A stretch of DNA of 64,000 nucleotides, from assembly GCA_004558035.1 (NCBI GenBank), contig SFEJ01000001.1:62001-126000 (forward strand). Direction: 5' to 3'. Positions 18,299-27,241 of this stretch are shown here, piece by piece; the stretch's first letter is position 1, and each line of letters starts with the position of its first letter. A model generated the notes under the pieces. The model searched no databases. It was not told where the DNA came from and saw nothing but the letters and a program-made list of their open reading frames with translations. Origin of the DNA: Opitutia bacterium (GTDB lineage Bacteria > Verrucomicrobiota > Verrucomicrobiae > Opitutales > UBA953). A program made the translations under genes and the position numbers.

Positions 18299-21200
18299 AT
18301 GATTCGCCCCTTCCGTTTATCTTTGACGATGCTGTTCGCCGGCGCGGTCGCGCTTTCCGCCGCGGAAACCGCCGTTCAGATACCTCCCACGAGCGTGCTC
18401 GACGACCCCTATCTCGGCTCGCAATGGCAGTGGAATCCCGCCAAAAACGGCATCGAAATCGCGGGCGCCTGGCAGGCGGGCCACATGGGCAGCGGCGTCG
18501 TCATCGGCGTCATCGACGAATGGCTGGATCCGGAGCATCCGGACCTCGCGCCCAATTACAGCACGCAGTGGAGCAAGGACTTCATCGGCTCGGCGCGCGA
18601 CGACGACGAGGTGATGTATTCCAGCGAATCTCACGGCACCTTCGTCGCGGGCATGGCGGCGGCGCGCGGGAACAACGGCATCGGCATTTCCGGCGCCGCG
18701 CCCTACGCGCAGCTCGCGGGGCTGCACGTCGGCAACGGCAACGGAACGATGAGCTCGTCCGCGATTCTGCAGGCGTACTGGTACGGCGCCGGGTGGGGAA
18801 CGAACACGGAAACGCAGACGGGAAAGCCGATCTCCGACGCCGCGATTCACATCAAGAACTGCAGTTACGGCTATACGCCGTATTTCGTCGCGAAGCTTTC
18901 GGACGACGTGAAGACCGCGCTGACGCAGACGACGCGCAACAACACGATTTACGTCTTCGCCGCCGGCAACGACCGCAACAAAAAGACCACGCCTTCCGAC
19001 GCGAACGGTTCAGCGGAGCAGAATTTCGAGGGCGGCATCGTCGTGGGCTCGACGCATCAGGGCGGCTATTACAGCGCCTTTTCCAGCTACGGGGCCAATC
19101 TCTTCGTCTGCGCGCCGGGCGAAAACGTCTATTCCGCTTCGCGCGACGGCATCTCCGTGAAGAACGAGGACGAAGGCGATTCGGACACGACGAGCGCGCT
19201 CGCCGCCGCCGCTTCCGGCGGAAACGATCAGGTCAACTACGCGTACAGCTCGGGCACGTCCTACGCGGCGCCGGTCGTCTCCGGCGTCATCGCGCTCGCG
19301 GCGGCGGACAACGTCGCCATGGATTCGCGCTGGGCTAAGCATGCGCTCGCGCGCTCCTGCGACGTGCTCCCGCAGATGGAGGACGCGAGCAAGTCCAAGG
19401 ATACGGTCTGGACGACGAATTCCGCCGGCTTCCGCTTTTCCAACGACTACGGCTTCGGCATGGTCAACGCGACGAATTTCGTCGAGGTCGCCGCGGACAT
19501 CGCCTACGAGACGATCCGCACGACGACGACGCCGGACGTGGCGCTGAGCTCCAACGCCTCGTCGTGGACGCGCCGCGGCGATCCCGTCGTCGCGACGGTC
19601 AAGGTTTCCGAGACGCCGCTCGAGCAGAAGATCGAGTCCGTCGAAGTCACGTTCACCATCGACAACATCAACTATTTCAAGGACGCGAAGGTCGTGCTCG
19701 TTTCGCCGAACGGCACGGAGAGCGTGCTGCTCGATCAGGCGTCGCTTTCGTCCTCCGCGGACGGCGCGGACGCGTTCAAGACGGCTTACGATTCGGTGAC
19801 CGCCGCGAACGGCACGACCGCGCTGATGTGGACCTTCGTCTCCAACGCGTTTTGGGGCGTGGACACGAGCGTCGAGACCGGCGACTGGCAGGTGAAGTTC
19901 ATCAACGACGGGAACACGACGGGGAGAGTCTCCGACGTGAGCGTGAAGTTCAACACGGGCGACGTCGTGATGGAGTCGAGTTCGATGCTCATCGATTCGA
20001 CGCGCGACGTTCACGCGCTCGTGCTCGACAGGAGCTCGACGAGCTGCGTCGTCGCCTCGGCTTCTTCGGCGGGAACGGCGGCGAATCTGCGCGTCGAGGA
20101 TTCCGTCATTCTCAACGCCGGCTCGCTGACGGTGAAGGACGGAGGCGTGATTTCCTCTTACGACGGCGAAAACTGGAAGGGACTCAAGGTTTACGTCAAC
20201 GGCGGCACGCTGGATCTCGCCGCGGGCGGCACGATTGACGCGCCGCGCGGCATCGAGATCGACGCGGGAACGCTCAAGCTCAACGGCGGCACGCTGGAAA
20301 GCGGAACGCTGAGCATTTACGGCGGCGTCGTGGCGGCGATTCAGAACGAGTCGAGCCTTTCCGGCGTCGATCTGCGCGGCGGCGTGCTGCGGACGAACGA
20401 CGCGGGCACGCTCGAAATCGCCTCGTTCTCGATGACGGGCGGCACCTTCGACATGGGCGGCACGAACAAATTCGCGCTGAGCCCGACGGGCGGTCTCGTC
20501 AACGTCACCGGCGCGGAAACGCGCGTCAACAGCGCGACGATCGGCGCGACGGAGACCACGGCGGCGTCGATTTACGTTCCCGCGGGCAAAAAGCTCGTCG
20601 TCGGCAACATCGACGCGGAAGGCGGCTCTCTGGAAGTGCTGAGCGTGCGCGGCTTCTACCAGGCGGCGACCGTTCCCGCCGAGGGCGAGGAAGGCGAAGG
20701 CGCGCCGGAGAAAATCAACCGCGCGACGGCGGTGTTCGCCGGCGAGGTGAATTCCGGCGGCGTTTCGATTTCGACGGCGGCGGCGACGATCGCGGGCGCG
20801 ACGTTTTCGGGAACGGGCGGTCTGCAGGTCGCGCAGAAGTCGGAAGTCGCGCTGAGCGGCGAAATTTCCGTCTCGGGAGCCTCCGGCGTGAACGTCGGCG
20901 GCGGATCCGTCGTCCGCGTCGCGTCGGGCGCGACGATTCTCGCGGCGGCGGTTTCGCTTGGCGGCGACTCGACGCTTTCGCTCGGCGGCGACCTGGCGAT
21001 CGCGAAGTCCGCGGACGCGGAATCCACTTCCTTCCGCTGCACGGGCGGCACGATCGAACTGACGGCCGGCGACATGCTGAAGGTGGACGGCGCCGTCTCC
21101 ATCTCCGGAAACGAAGGCGGCGAATCCACGATCAAGCTCGCCTTCGTCGGCAAACTGCCGAGCGACAAAATCAATTTCATCGAAGCGGACTCCGTCAGCG

Positions 21201-22597
21201 TCTCCGACACCGTCGTGACGCTGGACGCTTCGGCGCCGACCGTCTGGGACGGCACGCGGGAAATCGATCTGAACTACGTGATCAACGCGAACGGCGAAAT
21301 CGAGGCGGACATGCCCGAGGGCGTCGAAGTGTCCCCGCTGCGGCTGACGTACGCGTCGATGAGCGGCGAACAGAAGGCAATCGCGCATTCGCTTCGCCTC
21401 TGCCTCGACGATCCCGCGCTGAAGGCGGAAAACGCGGTGCTGCTCGGTCAGCTCAACGCGTTCGAATATCTCGGCGATCTGCTCGCCGCCTACGACCAGT
21501 TCCTGCCCGTCAACCTGAAGACGGTCAACATGCTGCACGACATGCAGGCTTCGGCGACGACGGGCGCGCTCGAACGGCGTTCCCGCGAGCTGCGCACGGG
21601 CTTCCCGATTTCCGACCTGTGGTCCGCGCCGCTCTTCAATTCCTACGGATTTTCGTTTTCGGCGAACCCGAACGCCGTCGCCGCCAACGGCATGCGGCAG
21701 TTCGCGGGCTACGAGCTCAACCGCCAGCGCGCGATGCTCTGGGCGAACGGCGGCTATTCCTTCAGCAAGGGCGACGCCGCCGGGAACGCCCCCAAGACGG
21801 AAACGGATCTGACCAACGCGTTCATCGGCTTCGACTACGCGCTCTCGGATCGTCTCGCCGTCGGGCTTTTCGTCGGCTACACGGACGGCAAGACCGAAAT
21901 GAAGGCGACGGATTCCGAGTCCGACGTTTCGATGCGCTCCGTCGGCGTCTATTTCGCCGGCTCCAACAACAACCGCGAGGGCAGCTTCTACTACATGGGC
22001 ATGGCGTCCTACGGCATGGGCGAATACGACTTCACGCGCACGACGCAGATCGGCTCTTATTCCGGCCGCGCGTCGGCGTCGCCCGACGGCTCGCAGGCGA
22101 TCGGCTACCTCGCGCTCGGCTACGAATGGGAGGCGGGCTCGCAGGCGCTGACTTATCAGTGGACGACGGGACCGACGGCCTCGCTCCGCTACGCCTACAA
22201 CAGCATCGACGGCTACACGGAAAACGGCTCCGGCGCGGACAGGCTCACGACCGACGATTTCAGCTACGATTCGCTCGTCTCGACGCTCGGCTGGCGCGCG
22301 ACGGTGCGCTTCGACGTCAAGGAGTGCATCACGTTCGTTCCCGAAGCCCGCATCGCGTGGAAGCACGAATTCCTCGACGGCGCGGAAGACGTGGACGCGC
22401 GGCTCGCGATTCCGGGCTCGACGCCGTTCACGACGGAAATGAACAAGTCCGGTGCGGATTCCGTCACGGCGGGACTCGGCGTGACCGTGCTCATCGCGGA
22501 ATCGACGACGGTTTCCTTCGACTACGACTGCACGTTCCTGCGCGAAGACGCCGATCCGGAGCACAGCTTCAACCTGATGGTGCGCTGCCGCTTCTGA
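18299..22597 (+). CDS. Subtilase (S8) autotransporter with P-like domain
   Basis: Secreted serine protease delivered by a type Va autotransporter. 1432 residues from the ATG at 18299, which gives a clean signal peptide (cleavage near residue 21, after ALSAA). The catalytic triad is readable: D73 in GVIDEW, H112 in SHGTFVAG and S321 in SSGTSYAAP; oxyanion Asn is in AAGND (N224). A P-domain-like beta-sandwich follows (residues 440-560), then a repetitive Gly/Thr/Ala-rich beta-helix passenger, and a C-terminal beta-barrel of about 280 residues ending in Phe (MVRCRF), as required for BAM insertion. A monocistronic unit with a terminator hairpin behind it. The substrate is unknown; the protease may act on itself, on other surface proteins or on host protein. 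Confidence 0.92.
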   Translation: MIRPFRLSLTMLFAGAVALSAAETAVQIPPTSVLDDPYLGSQWQWNPAKNGIEIAGAWQAGHMGSGVVIGVIDEWLDPEHPDLAPNYSTQWSKDFIGSARDDDEVMYSSESHGTFVAGMAAARGNNGIGISGAAPYAQLAGLHVGNGNGTMSSSAILQAYWYGAGWGTNTETQTGKPISDAAIHIKNCSYGYTPYFVAKLSDDVKTALTQTTRNNTIYVFAAGNDRNKKTTPSDANGSAEQNFEGGIVVGSTHQGGYYSAFSSYGANLFVCAPGENVYSASRDGISVKNEDEGDSDTTSALAAAASGGNDQVNYAYSSGTSYAAPVVSGVIALAAADNVAMDSRWAKHALARSCDVLPQMEDASKSKDTVWTTNSAGFRFSNDYGFGMVNATNFVEVAADIAYETIRTTTTPDVALSSNASSWTRRGDPVVATVKVSETPLEQKIESVEVTFTIDNINYFKDAKVVLVSPNGTESVLLDQASLSSSADGADAFKTAYDSVTAANGTTALMWTFVSNAFWGVDTSVETGDWQVKFINDGNTTGRVSDVSVKFNTGDVVMESSSMLIDSTRDVHALVLDRSSTSCVVASASSAGTAANLRVEDSVILNAGSLTVKDGGVISSYDGENWKGLKVYVNGGTLDLAAGGTIDAPRGIEIDAGTLKLNGGTLESGTLSIYGGVVAAIQNESSLSGVDLRGGVLRTNDAGTLEIASFSMTGGTFDMGGTNKFALSPTGGLVNVTGAETRVNSATIGATETTAASIYVPAGKKLVVGNIDAEGGSLEVLSVRGFYQAATVPAEGEEGEGAPEKINRATAVFAGEVNSGGVSISTAAATIAGATFSGTGGLQVAQKSEVALSGEISVSGASGVNVGGGSVVRVASGATILAAAVSLGGDSTLSLGGDLAIAKSADAESTSFRCTGGTIELTAGDMLKVDGAVSISGNEGGESTIKLAFVGKLPSDKINFIEADSVSVSDTVVTLDASAPTVWDGTREIDLNYVINANGEIEADMPEGVEVSPLRLTYASMSGEQKAIAHSLRLCLDDPALKAENAVLLGQLNAFEYLGDLLAAYDQFLPVNLKTVNMLHDMQASATTGALERRSRELRTGFPISDLWSAPLFNSYGFSFSANPNAVAANGMRQFAGYELNRQRAMLWANGGYSFSKGDAAGNAPKTETDLTNAFIGFDYALSDRLAVGLFVGYTDGKTEMKATDSESDVSMRSVGVYFAGSNNNREGSFYYMGMASYGMGEYDFTRTTQIGSYSGRASASPDGSQAIGYLALGYEWEAGSQALTYQWTTGPTASLRYAYNSIDGYTENGSGADRLTTDDFSYDSLVSTLGWRATVRFDVKECITFVPEARIAWKHEFLDGAEDVDARLAIPGSTPFTTEMNKSGADSVTAGLGVTVLIAESTTVSFDYDCTFLREDADPEHSFNLMVRCRF

Positions 22598-22616
22598 CGC
22601 GCGCGCGGACGACACG

Positions 22617-22654
22617 CGAAAAGAGGGCAGGCGGGAACGCCTGTCCTCTTTTCG
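22617..22654. terminator. Bidirectional terminator between autotransporter and metH
   Basis: CGAAAAGAGGGCAGGCG (22617-22633) and CGCCTGTCCTCTTTTCG (22638-22654) pair along 17 positions with one G-U and a GGAA tetraloop. The A-rich left end and T-rich right end make it usable from both convergent genes. The loop region spells GGCGGGAACG. Confidence 0.8.
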
Positions 22655-22690
22655 TATTGCTTCGGGCGGGGGCGCGGAATCTCTCTCGCG

Positions 22691-25600
22691 TCAGCGGGCG
22701 TCGAAGTATTTGGCGGAGGGCGAGGCGAAATAGAGGCCGCAGGTCGAAGACGGCGGCGTCATCATGAACGACTCCGTCAGCGTCACGCCGATGGCGGCGG
22801 GAACGTCGAGCAGGGCGAAGAGCTCGCGCTTCTGCGCGTGGTCCGGGAAGACGGGATAGCCGATCGCGGGGCGGATGCCCTTGTATTTTTCGGCGAGCAG
22901 CTCGTCCGCGGAAAGACGTTCGTCCGCCGCGTAGCCCCAGAGCTCGCGCCGGACTTTGCGGTGGAGCCATTCGGACGCGGCCTCCGCGATGCGGTCGCCG
23001 AGCGCGCACGCGAGCAGCGAGGCGTAATCGTCGCCCGCCGCGGCGAGTTCGTCCGCGCGGCGTTTGAGCGGCGTTCCCGCGGTCGCGGCGAAGGCGCCGA
23101 TCCAGTCGGGCGTTCCCGCGGGGGCGATGAAGTCCGCGAGCGCGAGATTGGGCGTTCCCGCGGGCATTTTCGCGAGCTGGCGCGGCGTGCGGAAGACGAC
23201 GCGTCCGCCCTCGACGACGATTTTTTCGTCTTCGGAAAAGGCGGGGAAAATCCCGACGACGCCGAGCGCGTGCGCGATTCCGTGCTCGGGCAGGGCGCGC
23301 AGCATGGCGCGCGCGTCGTCGAGCAGTTTTTTCGCCTCGTCCGATTTCGCGGCGGCTCCGCGCATCTCGAACACGCTCAGCAGCGCGTTCCACGCGATCA
23401 GCGGCTCCAGCTCGGCGAGCGGGATTTCAAAGCGCTTCACGCCGACGAAGCGCGGGCGCGCGGGCGGATTCGCGGCGAAGTCGAGGCGCAGCCGGTTCGC
23501 GCGCGCGGCTTCGGGGGAAAGCGTTTCGCGCGGCTTCTTCGCGGCGTATTCGGCGCGGATCTTCGCGTAGGCCTCCCGCGTTTCCGCGACGAATTTTTCC
23601 CGCAGTTCCCGCGAAAAATATTCGCTGCAGGCGGCGGAAAGCTGCGAGGCGTCCTCCGTGTGGAAGACGAGCTCGTCCGCGTAGTTCGGCGCGATCTTGA
23701 TCGCCGTGTGCGCGCGCGAGGTCGTGGCGCCGCCGACGAAGAGCGGGATCGTGAAGCCCGCGCGCCGCATTTCCGCGGCGACGTGCGCCATCTCGTCGAG
23801 CGAGGGCGTGATGAGCCCGCTGAGAATGACGGCGTCCGCGGCGTGTTCCCGCGCAGCCGCCAGGATTTTTTCGCAGGGGACCATGACGCCGAGGTCGAAG
23901 ATTTCGTAGCCGTTGCACGCGAGCACGATCGAGACGATGTTTTTGCCGATGTCGTGGACGTCGCCCTTCACCGTCGCGACGACGAGCCGCCGGCGCGCCG
24001 AAGCCGCGGGCGCGTTCCCGCCGTCCGCGCGGCGCTCCTCCTCCATGAACGGCGTGAGCACTTCGACCGCCTGCTTCATCACGCGCGCGGATTTGACGAC
24101 CTGCGGCAGGAACATTTTCCCGTCGCCGAAAAGCTTGCCGACCGTGCCCATGCCCGCCATGAGCGGGCCTTCGATGACGCCGAGCGGAGAGCCGATTTTC
24201 GCGAAGGCTTCGAGCACGTCTTCGCGCACGTGGTCGGCGACGCCGTGGACGAGCGCGTATTCGAGGCGCGCGGCGACGTCCGCGTCGCGTCGGGCGTCGT
24301 CGTGCGCGAGAGGCGCCGCGCCCGGCGTTCCCGCGGCTTCGCCGGCGGCGCGCTTCACGTTGTATTTCGCGGCGATTTCGATGAGGCGGTCGGTCGCGTC
24401 CGCGCGGCGGTTCAGCACGACGTCCTCGACGCGTTCCCGCAGTTCTTCGGGAATTTCCTCGTAGACGCCGAGCATGCCCGCGTTGACGATGCCCATGTCC
24501 AGCCCGGCGCGGATCGCGTGGTAAAGGAAAACGGCGTGAATCGCCTCGCGCACGGGATTGTTCCCGCGGAACGCGAACGACACGTTGGAGATGCCGCCCG
24601 ACGTGCGCGCGCCCGGGCAGCGGCGCTTGATTTCGGCGACGGCGCGGATGAAGTCGACGCCGAACGCCGCGTCGCTTTCGATGCCCGTGCCGACGGTCAG
24701 CACGTTCGGGTCGAAGATGACGTCGCTCGCGGGAACGCCGGCGCGCTCCGTGAGCAGCCTGTACGCGCGTTCGCAGACTTCGACCTTGCGCTCGAAGGTC
24801 GTCGCCTGGCCGCGCTCGTCGAACGCCATCACGATCATCGCCGCGCCGTAGCGGCGGCAGAGCTTCGCGCGTTCGAGGAACGTCGCTTCGCCTTCCTTCA
24901 GCGAAATCGAATTGACGACGCATTTGCCCTGCGCGCAGCGCAGCCCCGCCTCGATCACGTTCCATTTCGACGAATCGATCATGATCGGCACGCGCGCGAT
25001 TTCGGGCTCCGCCGCGATCAGATTCAGAAAGCGCGTCATGCACGCCTCGCCGTCGAGCAGACCTTCGTCGAAATTCACGTCGATGACGTTCGCGCCGTTT
25101 TCGACCTGCTGCCGCGCGACCGCGAGCGCGCCTTCCCAGTCGCCCGCGACGACGAGTTTTCTGAATTTCGGCGAGCCCGTGACGTTCGCGCGTTCGCCGA
25201 CGAGCACGAACGCCGAACTCGCCTCCGCTGAGCCGGGCGGCGGGAACGCGAATGTCTCCGTGCCCGAGAGCGTGAGCGTCTCCGCGAAGCGCGGAATCGC
25301 GCGCGGCGGGAACGGCTCCGCGGAACGGCGGATCGCGCGGATGTGCTCCGGCGTCGTTCCGCAGCAGCCTCCGAGAATGTTCACCAGCCCTTCGCGGGAA
25401 AATTCGCGCAGGTGCATCGCCGTCTCCTCCGCCGTTTCCGAAAATCCCGACGGCGCGAGCGGGTTCGGCAGCCCGGCGTTCGGGTGGCAGCTCACGGCGC
25501 AGTCCGCGATCTTCGCGAGCGCTTCGATGAAGGGCCGCATCGCGGGCGCGCCCATCGCGCAGTTCATGCCGATCGAAATCGGCCGCGCGTGGCGGACGCT

Positions 25601-26335
25601 TTCCCAAAACGCCTCGACCGTCTGCCCGGAGAGCAGGCGCCCGGCCTTGTCCGCGACCGTGCCCGAAATCATCACGGGAACGCGCTCGCCGCGCGCCTCG
25701 AAGATTTCCTCCATCGCGAAGATCGCCGCCTTGACGTTGAGCGCGTCCGTCGCCGTCTCGTAAAGCAGCGCGTCCGCGCCGCCGTCGAGCACGGCGAGAA
25801 TCTGCTCGCGGTAGGCGTCGCGCATTTCGTCGAACGTGACGGCGCGCGCCGCGGGATCGCCGATGTCCGGCGACATCGAAAGCATCTTGCCCGTCGGGCC
25901 GATCGAGGCGGCGACGAAGCACGCCCCCGCGCGCGCGGGATTTCCCGCCTCGAACGCGTCGCGGACGCGCACGGCGATTTCCGCCGCCGCGCGCGCCATT
26001 TCGCCGACGTGCTCGTCCAGTCCGTATTCGTGCTGGGAGATGCGCGTCGAGTTGAAGGTGTTCGTCGAAATCACGTCCGCGCCCGCCTCCAGATACGCGC
26101 GGTGGATCTTTTCGAGCACGTCGGGGCGCGTCAGCGAAAGCACGTCGTTGTCGCCCTTGAGATCGACGGGATGCGCGCGGAAACGCTCGCCGCGGAAGTC
26201 CGCCTCGCTCAGCTTTTCGCGCTGAATCATCGTTCCCATGGCGCCGTCGAGAAAGACGATGCGGGAACGCAGGAGCGCTTCGAATTTTTTCCCGCGCGCG
26301 GACAATGGCAGTTCGTCGAAATTCATACGTATCAT
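22691..26335 (-). CDS. metH: Cobalamin-dependent methionine synthase
   Basis: Transfers methyl from methyltetrahydrofolate to homocysteine via methylcobalamin. 1214 residues. Order: homocysteine domain with zinc Cys in GMNCAMG (about 258) and GGCCGTTPEH (about 322); folate domain (NVIDVNFDEGLLDG, PIMIDSSKW); cobalamin domain with the DVHDIG ligand motif (His near 794); reactivation domain with RPAIGYPVFPDH (about 1158). It ends at SAKYFDAR, without the 30 or so residues that follow in E. coli; no frameshift explains this. Three AGTP tetrapeptides, encoded by the GCGGGAACG motif, are inserted around residues 1058-1090. The ATG at 26326 is an alternative start and fits the promoter better. An operator-like palindrome overlaps the promoter. 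Confidence 0.96.
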   Translation of the reverse strand: MIRMNFDELPLSARGKKFEALLRSRIVFLDGAMGTMIQREKLSEADFRGERFRAHPVDLKGDNDVLSLTRPDVLEKIHRAYLEAGADVISTNTFNSTRISQHEYGLDEHVGEMARAAAEIAVRVRDAFEAGNPARAGACFVAASIGPTGKMLSMSPDIGDPAARAVTFDEMRDAYREQILAVLDGGADALLYETATDALNVKAAIFAMEEIFEARGERVPVMISGTVADKAGRLLSGQTVEAFWESVRHARPISIGMNCAMGAPAMRPFIEALAKIADCAVSCHPNAGLPNPLAPSGFSETAEETAMHLREFSREGLVNILGGCCGTTPEHIRAIRRSAEPFPPRAIPRFAETLTLSGTETFAFPPPGSAEASSAFVLVGERANVTGSPKFRKLVVAGDWEGALAVARQQVENGANVIDVNFDEGLLDGEACMTRFLNLIAAEPEIARVPIMIDSSKWNVIEAGLRCAQGKCVVNSISLKEGEATFLERAKLCRRYGAAMIVMAFDERGQATTFERKVEVCERAYRLLTERAGVPASDVIFDPNVLTVGTGIESDAAFGVDFIRAVAEIKRRCPGARTSGGISNVSFAFRGNNPVREAIHAVFLYHAIRAGLDMGIVNAGMLGVYEEIPEELRERVEDVVLNRRADATDRLIEIAAKYNVKRAAGEAAGTPGAAPLAHDDARRDADVAARLEYALVHGVADHVREDVLEAFAKIGSPLGVIEGPLMAGMGTVGKLFGDGKMFLPQVVKSARVMKQAVEVLTPFMEEERRADGGNAPAASARRRLVVATVKGDVHDIGKNIVSIVLACNGYEIFDLGVMVPCEKILAAAREHAADAVILSGLITPSLDEMAHVAAEMRRAGFTIPLFVGGATTSRAHTAIKIAPNYADELVFHTEDASQLSAACSEYFSRELREKFVAETREAYAKIRAEYAAKKPRETLSPEAARANRLRLDFAANPPARPRFVGVKRFEIPLAELEPLIAWNALLSVFEMRGAAAKSDEAKKLLDDARAMLRALPEHGIAHALGVVGIFPAFSEDEKIVVEGGRVVFRTPRQLAKMPAGTPNLALADFIAPAGTPDWIGAFAATAGTPLKRRADELAAAGDDYASLLACALGDRIAEAASEWLHRKVRRELWGYAADERLSADELLAEKYKGIRPAIGYPVFPDHAQKRELFALLDVPAAIGVTLTESFMMTPPSSTCGLYFASPSAKYFDAR

Positions 26336-26367
26336 TAAATTATGATTTTTTGATATGTTAAGCCCAA
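26331..26367 (-). promoter_or_regulatory. metH promoter with operator-like inverted repeat
   Basis: On the minus strand, TTGGGC (about 26362-26367), 17 bases, then CATAAT (26339-26344). The plus strand shows ATCAT (26331-26335)-N6-ATGAT (26342-26346), plus a half-site TTGATAT (26350-26356) within the spacer. The same half-site and N6 geometry occur at metK (54603-54622), suggesting one repressor for both. Regulator identity is unknown; ArsR-type SahR is the precedent for methyl-cycle genes in Proteobacteria. Confidence 0.5.
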
Positions 26368-26445
26368 AATGCGGAAATTTTTCGCCCCGCGTCCGGCGCT
26401 CTTCCGCCGCGGGAGCGGGCGCGCGAAAATTTTTTCAAAAAAAGC

Positions 26446-26473
26446 TTGCGCGTCGTCGGATAAAGAGTATTGT
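26446..26473 (+). promoter_or_regulatory. tRNA-Thr promoter
   Basis: TTGCGC (26446-26451), 16-base spacer, TATTGT (26468-26473). The predicted start near 26480 lies 18 bases before the mature tRNA 5' end. Confidence 0.5.
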
Positions 26474-26497
26474 TAAGGCTTCATTTTTGACGTTTTC

Positions 26498-26573
26498 GCC
26501 ACTTTAGCTCAGTTGGTAGAGCATCTCATTCGTAATGAGAGGGTCGTTGGTTCAAGTCCGACAAGTGGCTCCA
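26498..26573 (+). tRNA. tRNA-Thr (anticodon CGT)
   Basis: Full cloverleaf: acceptor GCCACTT/AAGTGGC, D arm GCTC...GAGC, anticodon stem TCTCA/TGAGA with loop TTCGTAA (anticodon CGT), T arm GTTGG-TTCAAGT-CCGAC, discriminator T, and an encoded CCA end. Transcribed alone between its own promoter and a terminator. Confidence 0.96.
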
Positions 26574-26576
26574 TTT

Positions 26577-26604
26577 AAGCGTTCCCGCCGGGAACGCTTT
26601 TTTG
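26577..26604 (+). terminator. Terminator of tRNA-Thr
   Basis: AAGCGTTCCC (26577-26586) pairs with GGGAACGCTT (26590-26599), ten perfect pairs with a 3-base loop, then a T run. An inverted pair of the GGGAACGC motif. Confidence 0.9.
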
Positions 26605-26644
26605 TTTCCAAGATTTCGGAACGCGTGTTTCAATCCTCGCCATC

Positions 26645-27229
26645 ATGACGGCAACACATCCTTTTTCCGCCTACATCTTCGACTGCGACGGCACGCTCGC
26701 CGCGTCCATGCGTCTGCACCACGGCGCCTGGGAAAACGCCGTGCGGCGGCAGGTCGGATTCGAGTGGGCGTTCCCGTGGGATTTCTTCTGCACGCTCGGC
26801 GGCATGAACACGGCGGACACGATCGCGATTCTCGAAGCGCGCTACGGCTTCAGGATCAGCATCGAGCGCCTGCTGCCGGACTACCACGCCTATCTCGCCG
26901 AGCACATCCGCGACGTGACGCCGATTCCCGAAGTCTGCGACTACGCGCGGCGGCTCGCCGCGGCGGGCGCGAAGCTCGCCGTCGCCTCGGGCGGCTTCCG
27001 CAAGGAGGTGCATCAGATTCTCGACGTCATCGGCGTCGCGGACATTTTCCCCGTCGTCGTCACCTCGGAGGACGTGGCGAACTGCAAGCCCGCGCCGGAC
27101 CTTTTTCTGCTCGCGGCGGAGCGGCTCGGCGTTCCCGCGCGGGACTGTCTCGTCGTCGAGGACAGCCCGAAGGGCTTCGACGCCGCCGAAGCCGCGGGCA
27201 TGGCGTGCCTGATGGTTTTCCCGCGCTGA
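26645..27229 (+). CDS. HAD-superfamily phosphatase (beta-phosphoglucomutase-like)
   Basis: Cytosolic phosphohydrolase or phosphomutase. 194 residues. HAD motifs in order: FDCDGTLA (nucleophile and acid-base Asp, residues 13-20), ASGG (motif II Ser), CKPAPD (motif III Lys) and VEDSPKG (motif IV). The helical cap sits between motifs I and II, as in subclass IA, the group of beta-phosphoglucomutase and 2-deoxyglucose-6-phosphatase. Substrate cannot be read from the sequence. A G11 run and inverted repeats begin immediately after its stop. Confidence 0.9.
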   Translation: MTATHPFSAYIFDCDGTLAASMRLHHGAWENAVRRQVGFEWAFPWDFFCTLGGMNTADTIAILEARYGFRISIERLLPDYHAYLAEHIRDVTPIPEVCDYARRLAAAGAKLAVASGGFRKEVHQILDVIGVADIFPVVVTSEDVANCKPAPDLFLLAAERLGVPARDCLVVEDSPKGFDAAEAAGMACLMVFPR

Positions 27230-27230
27230 C

Positions 27231-27241
27231 GGGGGGGGGGG
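27231..27241 (+). repeat. Poly-G tract (G11)
   Basis: Eleven consecutive G directly after the HAD gene stop and abutting the left inverted repeat of the IVP cassette. It could be a slippage-prone tract or a sequencing/assembly artefact. Confidence 0.9.

Noticed and set aside
19010..22615. A 1201-codon open frame antisense to the autotransporter, and other very long antisense frames (22838-25231, 36667-39366, 50-52 kb)
   Set aside because: Arg/Ala/Asp-rich shadow translations produced by strong GC3 bias of the sense genes; no family motifs and no start signals.
22640..22692. Frameshift hiding the missing C-terminus of MetH
   Set aside because: Neither other frame after the stop encodes the expected tail; the sequence runs straight into the terminator hairpin.
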